Source of the DNA: Bacillota bacterium
GTDB taxonomy: Bacteria > Bacillota > Clostridia > Christensenellales > CAG-138
DNA length: 7,083 nucleotides
Direction: 5' to 3'
Assembly: GCA_023458615.1 (NCBI GenBank)
Contig: JAEWYV010000222.1
Span: 1 to 7,083, forward strand
Shown here piece by piece: positions 1 to 5,760 of this stretch; the first letter of the stretch is position 1; the number at the start of each line of letters is the position of its first letter. The notes beneath the pieces were generated by a model that was not told the origin of the DNA, made no database searches, and saw only the letters and a program-made list of their open reading frames with translations. The translations under genes were made by a program, and so were the position numbers.

Positions 1-698
1 TGCTCTTTGGCAACCACCTTGATCCCCGCCGTTTGGCAAAGCTCCGCAAGCTCGGAAAGCGTATCGTAGCCGTCCGCACTCTCAATCCCCGCGAGTACCG
101 CGCGATCCGGCTTGATCTCTACGATGTTATAGGTGTCGGTTAAGAGACGCTTGTCCGCCTCCAGAATCGCATCCATGAGCTGCTTTTGCGGCAGATGATG
201 CGCCCGCATCGGCCCATACCAGATGGGAATGCGCTCCTCCCCCTCCATATCGCCGATAAATGCGGCATAGACGCTGCTGGCCTTGCCGTCCTTTACGCCG
301 ATGGCGCACATGGCGTCGAGCCGGAGCGCGTTGAGGGAACCGATGTCCACGTCGGAAAGGTATCCGGTCTCATTCGGGTGTGTGTGGATGCATCGTACGC
401 CGCTGAGGCGGTCGATGTTGCGCACAAGCCGCATCTCCTCCATATGGACGGAGTGGTCGTCTCCAATGCGCACATCCTCTATCTTACCCACGCGGGAGAC
501 ATAGATGAGCACCTCGCGGTTGATCAGCGAAGTGAAATGCACCAGCGCATCACAAATTTCATCCGAAAGGAACTCGTCCGCGGACATTTGGGTTTCGTAG
601 AGCCAGAGCATTTCGTTTAAAACGATATCCCGTATTCCGGCAACATTGCCGTGTATTTCTCGCTTCATTGTGTTACTATCTGTTTCCGTTTCTGTCAT
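1..698 (-). CDS. hflX: HflX-type ribosome-associated GTPase, long clostridial form (partial, N-terminal 232 residues)
   Basis: HflX is a cytosolic GTPase that binds the 50S subunit and splits stalled ribosomes. Only the N-terminus is visible; the GTPase motifs lie beyond position 1. From about residue 198 (DRAVLAGIE, then LSELAELCQTAGIKVVAKE) it matches the start of the ordinary HflX N-terminal domain. Ahead of that sit about 190 extra residues, beginning KREIHGNVAGIRDIVLNEM, as I recall from long HflX proteins of Clostridia. This extra domain contains HTHPNETGYLSDVD (residues 105-118), which fits the JAMM/MPN+ signature HTH-x7-S-x-x-D, with Glu62 (REVLIYV) as a possible fourth ligand. The start at 698 was chosen because AAAGGA (708-703) lies four bases upstream. 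The Met at 668, which would give MKREIHGN, lacks a ribosome site but is also plausible. An in-frame stop lies upstream. The gene is divergent from the marR-ABC operon. The family call is firm for the fragment, but GTPase activity cannot be checked here. Confidence 0.86.
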   Translation of the reverse strand, partial: MTETETDSNTMKREIHGNVAGIRDIVLNEMLWLYETQMSADEFLSDEICDALVHFTSLINREVLIYVSRVGKIEDVRIGDDHSVHMEEMRLVRNIDRLSGVRCIHTHPNETGYLSDVDIGSLNALRLDAMCAIGVKDGKASSVYAAFIGDMEGEERIPIWYGPMRAHHLPQKQLMDAILEADKRLLTDTYNIVEIKPDRAVLAGIESADGYDTLSELAELCQTAGIKVVAKE

Positions 699-857
699 AT
701 TGTCCTTTGGTTTCACGCGCGACGATTGAGCGCCTTCGATCAGCTCGATTCATCCTGCGATTGCATTCTCGGTCGGTTTTTGTGATATTTTCGAATGTTT
801 CCGTTTCTTCACAATTCCATTTTTGCCGAAACTACGCGCTTTTTTACGTTCTTTGGT

Positions 858-886
858 ATCATACCATTCCAAATGCATATTGACAA
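858..886 (-). promoter_or_regulatory. Predicted sigma-A-type promoter for hflX
   Basis: On the minus strand TTGTCA (886-881) is followed after exactly 17 bases by TATGAT (863-858). Transcription would begin near 851, giving a leader of about 150 bases before the hflX start at 698. The -35 bases overlap the -35 of the opposite promoter. No strong terminator or obvious riboswitch was seen in the leader. The two hexamers each match consensus at five of six positions. Start-site data are needed for proof. Confidence 0.6.
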
Positions 887-908
887 TAAAAAGCCGTTTT
901 GCTATATT
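880..908 (+). promoter_or_regulatory. Predicted sigma-A-type promoter of the marR-ABC operon
   Basis: A perfect -35 hexamer TTGACA (880-885), a 17-base spacer and TATATT (903-908) form a near-consensus vegetative promoter. Transcription would start around 914-916, inside the palindrome that follows. The leader to the marR start is about 47 bases. No other strong promoter was seen inside the operon, so this one probably serves all three genes. Confidence 0.8.
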
Positions 909-940
909 GATAACCGCTTAACTATTAATCGGTTAACAAT
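906..940. promoter_or_regulatory. Palindromic operator, probable MarR autoregulatory site
   Basis: This is an imperfect inverted repeat centred on 923. The core arms are TAACCG (911-916) and CGGTTA (930-935), with inner TTAA (918-921 and 925-928) and outer ATTG (906-909) and CAAT (937-940). Fourteen of 17 base pairs match. It overlaps the end of the -10 and the start site, the classic position for a repressor. MarR dimers usually bind AT-rich palindromes of this kind next to their own genes, so the marR product encoded 22 bases downstream is the obvious candidate. The binding partner is inferred. Confidence 0.72.
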
Positions 941-947
941 CTGATGC

Positions 948-955
948 AAGGAGGT
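948..955 (+). promoter_or_regulatory. Strong Shine-Dalgarno site that sets the marR start
   Basis: AAGGAGGT lies six bases before the ATG at 962. An in-frame ATG at 944 sits upstream of this site and has no ribosome site of its own, so the true start is 962 rather than 944. Confidence 0.85.
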
Positions 956-961
956 GTTACT

Positions 962-1483
962 ATGGATCTTCATGGCCTTGGTAAGCGCATTATTCTATTG
1001 AGCATGCTGCGCCGCCGCATGATGCACGGAGTAAACAGCGAAAAGGAAGTGGTTCCAGGGCAATACCCGCTTTTAAACTATCTGAGCAAGAATCCCGATG
1101 CCTCACAGCAGGATCTGGCAAATATGCTGTTTGTCTCCCCTGCTTCCGTCGCGCAGTCCACCAAGCGCCTGCAAAGCGCAGGCATGCTGGAGAAGATGAG
1201 CGATCCAGACAACCTGCGAAAAAATCGCCTTCGCGTCACTCCCGCCGGGCAGGCTGTTGTGGAGTCCTTTCACAAGTTAGCAGATCAGGTAGATCGGCAG
1301 ACCTTTGAAGGCTTTACCGAGGAAGAGGAAGCCCAGCTCCTCACCCTGCTCAATCGCATGATTCAGAACCTCGCGACAGAGGAAGACCTCGCCATGCTCC
1401 GCTCCATGGAAGGGCAGGATATGCTGCGCGGCAAGCTCTGTCATCATCATACAAAGTCGGAGGAAAAGACAAGTAAATGCTAA
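962..1483 (+). CDS. MarR-family winged-helix transcriptional regulator
   Basis: This 173-residue protein is a probable ligand-responsive repressor of its own operon. The winged helix-turn-helix spans about residues 34-96: helices around YPLLNYLSKN and SQQDLANMLFVS, a recognition helix in SPASVAQSTKRLQSAGMLEK (59-78), and a wing DPDNLRKNRLRVT (81-93). That layout and length are typical of MarR dimers. Flanking helices (residues 3-22 and 97-140) would form the dimerisation region. The tail is odd: Cys160 is followed by three histidines, and the last residue is Cys173. The gene opens the operon, is preceded by a strong promoter and a 35-bp palindrome, and overlaps the next ATG by seven bases (1477-1483), pointing to coupled translation. 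The family is certain; ligand and targets are not visible. Linkage to a paired ABC exporter suggests control of drug or metabolite efflux. Confidence 0.9.
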   Translation: MDLHGLGKRIILLSMLRRRMMHGVNSEKEVVPGQYPLLNYLSKNPDASQQDLANMLFVSPASVAQSTKRLQSAGMLEKMSDPDNLRKNRLRVTPAGQAVVESFHKLADQVDRQTFEGFTEEEEAQLLTLLNRMIQNLATEEDLAMLRSMEGQDMLRGKLCHHHTKSEEKTSKC

Positions 1484-3204
1484 AAAAACTATCCGCCTAC
1501 ATCGGCAAATACAAGACGCAGGCGCTCCTTTCACCGCTCCTCGTTTTAATCGAGGTGGTGTTGGAGGTGTTCATCCCGCTCTACATGGGAAAAATCGTAG
1601 ACGTGGGCATTCCCAATAAGGACTTTGGCTACATCCTCAAGATGGGTGGTTTGATGGTCCTCATGGCTGTCGGCGCGCTGATCTTCGGGGCGCTCTGCGC
1701 CCGTGTCGCTGTCGTTGCCAGCAACGGCATGTCCGCGAATCTGCGCAAGGGTCTGTTTGATAAGATCGAGTCGTTTTCGTTTAAAAACACCGATCATTTC
1801 ACCACTCCGTCGCTGATTACCCGGCTGACCAACGACGTCAACAACATACAAAACTCGTTTCAGATGATCATCCGCATGCTGGCGCGCGCGCCGTTTATGC
1901 TGATTCTGGCAACGGTGATGGCCTATCGCATCAGCCCGCGCCTGTCGGTCATCATTCTCAGCGCTATCCCGACGCTTGCGCTGGTCATGTTCCTGCTTTC
2001 TAAAATCGCGTTCCCCCGCTTTGAGGCCATGCTGAAAAAGTACGACAGCATGAACGCCAGAACCCAGGAAAATCTTGTCGCCATCCGCGTCGTCAAAGCA
2101 TTTGTCCGCGGCGATTATGAATCCGTCAAGTTCAAGGACGCAGCCGCCGCGCTCAAAAACGCACAACGCAAGGCGGAAAAGGTGCTCGTGCTTGCCATGC
2201 CAATCATGCAGATGACAATGTATGTAAGCATCCTGCTTGTCCTGTTCGTCGGCGGCAAGGATATCCTCGCCGGCAATCTCATGACGGGTCAGCTCATGAG
2301 CTTCATCAGCTACATCACGCAGATTTTGATTTCGCTCATGATGATTCTCATGGTGTTTGTAACCATCGTCCTCTCCAGTGCATCCGCCAAGCGAATCATC
2401 GAAGTGCTGGACGAAACCCCTGCCATCAACGACAGCGCGGCAGATGCCTCGCTTACAGTTGAAAACGGCAGCGTGGAGTTTCGAGATGTGAGCTTTAGCT
2501 ACGCGGAAGACGCGGAGAACCTCACGCTCTCTAACGTCAATCTTTCTATCCGCTCCGGCGAAACCATCGGCATCATTGGCGGTTCCGGATCGGCAAAATC
2601 CACGCTTGTGCAGCTCATTCCACGGCTTTATGAGGTCTACAGCGGCGAACTGCTCGTCGGCGGACATAATGTCAAGGACTACCCGATCGAAGCACTGCGC
2701 GCGGGCATCGGCATGGTTCTGCAAAAGAATGTGCTCTTTAGCGGCACCATTAAGGACAACCTGCGTTGGGGTAACCCGAACGCGACAGACGAAGAAATCA
2801 CGGCGGCCTGCATCGCCGCGCAGGCGGATGGTTTTATCCGCTCCTTCCCGGACGGATACGATACCGTGCTGGGTCAGGGCGGCGTCAACGTCTCCGGCGG
2901 ACAGAAGCAGCGCCTCTGCATCGCCCGCGCATTGGTTAAAAACCCGAAGATTCTAATTCTGGATGATTCAACCAGCGCGGTAGATACCGCGACGGACGCT
3001 GCAATCCGCGCCGCATTCAGTGAAAAACACGGGGACGCGACAACGATCATCATCGCGCAACGCATCACCTCGGTTATGGACGCGGATCGCATCGTGGTGC
3101 TGCACGACGGCGCAATTGACGGCATTGGCACACACGAAGAGCTTATGAAAACAAACGAAATCTATCGCGAGGTCTATTCCTCGCAGCAGAAAGGGGTGGC
3201 GTAA
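1477..3204 (+). CDS. Heterodimeric ABC exporter subunit with degenerate ATP site (TMD-NBD half transporter)
   Basis: This is a 575-residue half exporter, the expected length. Residues 1-305 form the membrane domain with about six helices (near 15-40, 56-82, 135-152, 155-175, 238-260 and 278-300). The ATPase domain covers about 330-575: Tyr342 as A-loop, Walker A GGSGSAKST (368-376), Q-loop Gln416, signature VSGGQ (472-476), Walker B ILILDD (492-497) and switch Gln528 in IAQR. Three positions depart from consensus: Ala373 replaces the Gly before the Walker lysine, Asp497 replaces the catalytic Glu, and Gln528 replaces the switch His. Its own Walker side is therefore probably weak or inactive, while its intact signature can complete the partner's site. 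Start ATG 1477 overlaps marR; GGAGG at 1459-1463 is 13 bases upstream, so coupling may help. It probably sits in the cytoplasmic membrane with the next gene product. Substrate unknown; multidrug or lipid-like compounds are the usual guess. Confidence 0.93.
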   Translation: MLKKLSAYIGKYKTQALLSPLLVLIEVVLEVFIPLYMGKIVDVGIPNKDFGYILKMGGLMVLMAVGALIFGALCARVAVVASNGMSANLRKGLFDKIESFSFKNTDHFTTPSLITRLTNDVNNIQNSFQMIIRMLARAPFMLILATVMAYRISPRLSVIILSAIPTLALVMFLLSKIAFPRFEAMLKKYDSMNARTQENLVAIRVVKAFVRGDYESVKFKDAAAALKNAQRKAEKVLVLAMPIMQMTMYVSILLVLFVGGKDILAGNLMTGQLMSFISYITQILISLMMILMVFVTIVLSSASAKRIIEVLDETPAINDSAADASLTVENGSVEFRDVSFSYAEDAENLTLSNVNLSIRSGETIGIIGGSGSAKSTLVQLIPRLYEVYSGELLVGGHNVKDYPIEALRAGIGMVLQKNVLFSGTIKDNLRWGNPNATDEEITAACIAAQADGFIRSFPDGYDTVLGQGGVNVSGGQKQRLCIARALVKNPKILILDDSTSAVDTATDAAIRAAFSEKHGDATTIIIAQRITSVMDADRIVVLHDGAIDGIGTHEELMKTNEIYREVYSSQQKGVA

Positions 3205-3205
3205 C

Positions 3206-5095
3206 ATGGCGGGTCCCATGTCTCATGGCGCGCAGGGTGCGCCGCGTAAGCCAAAAAATGCAGCAAAAACCTTTGGACGGCTGTTTGGCTATCTCAAACC
3301 ACATGTGCTCAGCATTGTCATCATCGGTGTAGGCCTCCTCGTTTCAGCGGGCGCAGGCGTTGCCGGAACCTATCTGCTCAAACCGATCATCAACCAGATT
3401 GAGACGATGCTGCAAACAAAGTCGTCGGACTTTACTGTATTCTTCTCCTACTTAACCATTCTTGCGGTTGTATATGGCGTCGGCGCGCTAACAACCTATG
3501 TGGTCAACCGCCTCGTGGTCAATGTTTCTACCGCAACGCTTGAGGCGGTACGCGTGGATATGTTCACCAAACTTGAGAAACTCCCGCTGCGCTACTTTGA
3601 CTCCCAAACACACGGCGAAATCATGAGCCGGTTCTCCAATGATACCGACGCGCTTCGCGATATGCTCAGCCAGGGGTTGCCTTCTCTGCTCAGCAGCACG
3701 GTTACGGTGCTCGGCGTATTGATCATGATGTTTGTGCTCTCCCCACTCCTCACCGTGCTCGTATTGGTCGTCTTTGCGCTCATGTTGCTCGTGGTGCAAA
3801 AGCTCGGAAAAAAATCCGCCTTCTTCTTTGGCAAGCGGCAAAAATCACTCGCGGATGTCAACGGCTATATTGAGGAGATGATTGAAGGTCAGCGTGAGGT
3901 CAAGGTGTTCTGCCGCGAAGAGGAGGTATCCGGTGAGTTTGAAAAACGCAACGAAGAGCTCCGGCAAACCTCCACCTCCGCCATGACGTATTCTATGATC
4001 CTCATGCCCATCATGGGCAACCTCAGCTACGCGCTTTATGCCGCGGCTGCGGCGGCAGGCGCCGGGCTCGCGATCCTTGGTCGCGCGGATATCGGAACGC
4101 TGGCTGCATTCCTGCAATATACGCGTTCATTCAGTCAGCCGCTGGTGCAGGTTTCCCAGCTCTTTAACGGCTTTATCAGTGCGCTTGCGGGCGCAGAGCG
4201 CATCTTTGAGCTTATCGACGCCACGCCCGAGGTGGACGACGGCACGGTCTCGCTCGTCAATGTTGAGCGGGACGAGAACAACGAATGGCGCGAAGTTGGC
4301 TGCTGCACCAATCAATGGGCATGGAAGAAGCCCGTCAACGGAGGATTCGCGTATATCGAACTCAAAGGAGATGTTCGCTTCCACGATGTCACCTTCAGCT
4401 ACGACGACAAGGTAGACGTGCTCAAAAACGTGAACCTCTTTGCCAAGCCGGGGCAGAAGATCGCGTTTGTCGGCTCCACCGGCGCGGGTAAAACGACCAT
4501 CACGAACCTCATCAACCGCTTCTACGATGTGCAGAAGGGCTCCATCACCTATGACGGCATCGACGTAAAAGAGATCAAGAAGGACGATCTGCGCCGCTCG
4601 CTTTCCATGGTGCTACAGGACACCCATCTCTTCACCGGAACCGTGCGCGAAAACATTCGCTATGGCAGGCTGGATGCGACGGACGACGAGATTGTGGAAG
4701 CAGCAAAGCTCGCCAATGCGCATTCGTTTATCAAGCACCTGCCGCAGGGTTACGACACTGTACTCACGGCCGACGGCGCGAATCTCTCGCAAGGTCAGCG
4801 TCAGCTACTCGCCATCGCGCGCGCAGCGGTTGCAAACCCGCCCGTGCTGATTCTGGATGAGGCGACCAGTAGCATCGACACCCGCACGGAATCCCTCATT
4901 GAAAAGGGTATGGATCGCCTCATGAAAGGGCGCACGGTGTTCGTCATCGCGCACCGGCTCTCCACCGTTCGCAACAGCAACGCCATCCTCGTGTTGGAGC
5001 ATGGCGAGGTGATTGAGCGCGGCGACCATGAGGATCTGTTGGAGCAGCAGGGCAAGTACTATCAGCTCTACATGGGCATGTTCGAACTCGCCTAA
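3206..5095 (+). CDS. Heterodimeric ABC exporter subunit with catalytic ATP site (TMD-NBD half transporter)
   Basis: This 629-residue partner of the preceding subunit has a membrane domain at about residues 25-335 and an ATPase domain at 387-629. Motifs seen are Tyr399 (A-loop), Walker A GSTGAGKT (423-430), Q-loop Gln471, signature LSQGQ (527-531), Walker B VLILDE (547-552) with intact Glu552, D-loop SSID and switch His583 (IAHR). The catalytic residues are intact, but the signature has Gln for the first Gly. That fits pairing with the partner's degenerate Walker side. Between the two domains lies an unusually long linker (about 343-388) rich in charged residues and Trp, with Cys366-Cys367 adjacent; it explains much of the extra length. 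The ATG at 3206 lies one base after the previous stop, with AAAGGGG (3190-3196) nine bases upstream, so the two subunits should be made in matched amounts. A terminator follows. Substrate cannot be read from the sequence. Confidence 0.93.
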   Translation: MAGPMSHGAQGAPRKPKNAAKTFGRLFGYLKPHVLSIVIIGVGLLVSAGAGVAGTYLLKPIINQIETMLQTKSSDFTVFFSYLTILAVVYGVGALTTYVVNRLVVNVSTATLEAVRVDMFTKLEKLPLRYFDSQTHGEIMSRFSNDTDALRDMLSQGLPSLLSSTVTVLGVLIMMFVLSPLLTVLVLVVFALMLLVVQKLGKKSAFFFGKRQKSLADVNGYIEEMIEGQREVKVFCREEEVSGEFEKRNEELRQTSTSAMTYSMILMPIMGNLSYALYAAAAAAGAGLAILGRADIGTLAAFLQYTRSFSQPLVQVSQLFNGFISALAGAERIFELIDATPEVDDGTVSLVNVERDENNEWREVGCCTNQWAWKKPVNGGFAYIELKGDVRFHDVTFSYDDKVDVLKNVNLFAKPGQKIAFVGSTGAGKTTITNLINRFYDVQKGSITYDGIDVKEIKKDDLRRSLSMVLQDTHLFTGTVRENIRYGRLDATDDEIVEAAKLANAHSFIKHLPQGYDTVLTADGANLSQGQRQLLAIARAAVANPPVLILDEATSSIDTRTESLIEKGMDRLMKGRTVFVIAHRLSTVRNSNAILVLEHGEVIERGDHEDLLEQQGKYYQLYMGMFELA

Positions 5096-5121
5096 GCAAA
5101 AGCAAACCAAACAAACGCAAA

Positions 5122-5144
5122 CCCCGAAGGCAATGCCTTCGGGG
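5122..5144. terminator. Rho-independent terminator, probably bidirectional
   Basis: A perfect 10-bp stem, CCCCGAAGGC (5122-5131) with GCCTTCGGGG (5135-5144), encloses an AAT loop. On the plus strand it is followed by a T-rich tract (CTTGTTGTTTTAT), ending the marR-ABC operon 27 bases after its last stop. Read on the minus strand it is followed by TTTGCGTTTGTTTGG, so it can also end transcription from the convergent gene at 5180-5686. The minus-strand tail is less uniform, so that direction may be weaker. Confidence 0.9.
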
Positions 5145-5179
5145 CTTGTTGTTTTATATTGAATTGGCGCTGTTACGGA

Positions 5180-5686
5180 TTAGAGATTCTTGTCCTCGTC
5201 GTCAAAGTTGAATGCGGAGGACGGCATTGAGGACCCGCCTGCGGGCTTTGCAGCCGCGGTCTTTTTTGCCTGTGCGGTTTTGTCCACATACTTGCGCATC
5301 ACTACCACAAGGTAAACGATCAGTCCAAGTGTCACAGCAAGCGCAGCATAGGAGATATAGTCAAACACCTTCGGCGTTAAAAACGAGAACGCGCCAAGGT
5401 CTTTGAGCGTTACCCAATCGTAAACGGCCTTTGCCGAGTCGGTTGCGGGCGTGATCTCCTGATAGGCATAAAACTGGTTGCGCAGGATGGAAGCGCCGCT
5501 GTTGATGACCATCGCGATGCCGAGGAAGACATAGAGCTTGCGCGAAAACTGCTTAAACTCCTCCTCCTTACCCTCTTTGATGTTCTCTACACTATAGAGT
5601 TTGCCCTTGCCAACGATGCCCGCATAGAGCACATACACCGATATGGCGAGCAGCATCCAGTCAAACATTGCGAACGAACTAGACAT
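5180..5686 (-). CDS. Hypothetical small membrane protein with three predicted helices
   Basis: I do not recognise this 168-residue protein. It shows three hydrophobic segments (about residues 6-25, 50-67 and 110-130), the first with no signal-peptide cleavage motif. Between helices 1 and 2 is a charged stretch (NIKEGKEEEFKQFSRK). After helix 3 the tail is rich in Lys and Ala, then Gly/Ser/Pro, and ends acidic (FNFDDEDKNL). By the positive-inside rule the KEEEFKQFSRK loop and the Lys-rich tail are probably cytoplasmic, although three helices cannot satisfy every charge cue neatly. The start is well supported: AAGGAG (5699-5694) lies seven bases before the ATG. It lies 74 bases after cysS on the same strand with no convincing terminator between, so read-through is possible, but it has its own promoter-like site. 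It converges on the ABC operon across a shared terminator. No conserved catalytic motif was seen. Confidence 0.8.
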   Translation of the reverse strand: MSSSFAMFDWMLLAISVYVLYAGIVGKGKLYSVENIKEGKEEEFKQFSRKLYVFLGIAMVINSGASILRNQFYAYQEITPATDSAKAVYDWVTLKDLGAFSFLTPKVFDYISYAALAVTLGLIVYLVVVMRKYVDKTAQAKKTAAAKPAGGSSMPSSAFNFDDEDKNL

Positions 5687-5693
5687 TTCATTT

Positions 5694-5699
5694 CTCCTT
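5694..5699 (-). promoter_or_regulatory. Shine-Dalgarno site of the small membrane protein
   Basis: AAGGAG on the minus strand lies seven bases before the ATG at 5686-5684 and fixes the start of the unknown membrane protein. Confidence 0.8.
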
Positions 5700-5737
5700 A
5701 CAATATTGAAATACGAAATTTTTCTCGTGACTGAATC

Positions 5738-5746
5738 ATTATATCA
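5738..5746 (-). promoter_or_regulatory. Extended -10 promoter for the small membrane protein
   Basis: On the minus strand TATAAT (5743-5738) is a perfect -10 preceded by TGA, giving the extended form TGnTATAAT. The bases 17 upstream (CTATGA, overlapping the end of cysS) are a poor -35, as extended -10 promoters tolerate. Transcription would start near 5731, leaving a leader of about 45 bases before the ATG at 5686. Confidence 0.6.
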
Positions 5747-5760
5747 CAACTCAATCTGAA

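Noticed and set aside
186..620. Plus-strand open frame of 144 codons
   Set aside because: It is antisense to the recognisable HflX N-terminal region, with no ribosome site or protein family of its own.
676..753. Possible 25-codon leader peptide (MNRADRRRSIVARETKG...) upstream of and overlapping the hflX start
   Set aside because: A leader peptide would be attractive for drug-induced attenuation, but there is no ribosome site at a workable distance (GCAGG abuts the ATG) and no terminator/antiterminator pair in the leader.
668..883. Plus-strand open frame of 71 codons starting with TTG
   Set aside because: It has no ribosome site, overlaps the hflX start and the divergent promoter region, and its Arg/Ser/Phe-rich translation looks non-coding.
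944..1483. Longer marR start at the ATG at 944
   Set aside because: The strong AAGGAGGT lies between this ATG and the one at 962, so it would be inside the coding region; 962 fits better.
1546..2724. Long minus-strand open frame (392 codons) opposite the first ABC gene
   Set aside because: It lies wholly inside a clearly conserved ABC gene, has an His/Asp-rich composition typical of the antisense of GC-rich codons, and shows no domain.
4662..5110. Several short open frames on both strands over the end of the second ABC gene
   Set aside because: They are other-frame shadows of the conserved ATPase domain, with no ribosome sites.
5710..5727. Weak hairpin (ACGA...TCGT arms with A/T run) between cysS and the small membrane gene as a terminator
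   Set aside because: The stem is short, bulged and AT-rich, and it lies downstream of the extended -10 where it would fall in the leader; it does not look like a working terminator.
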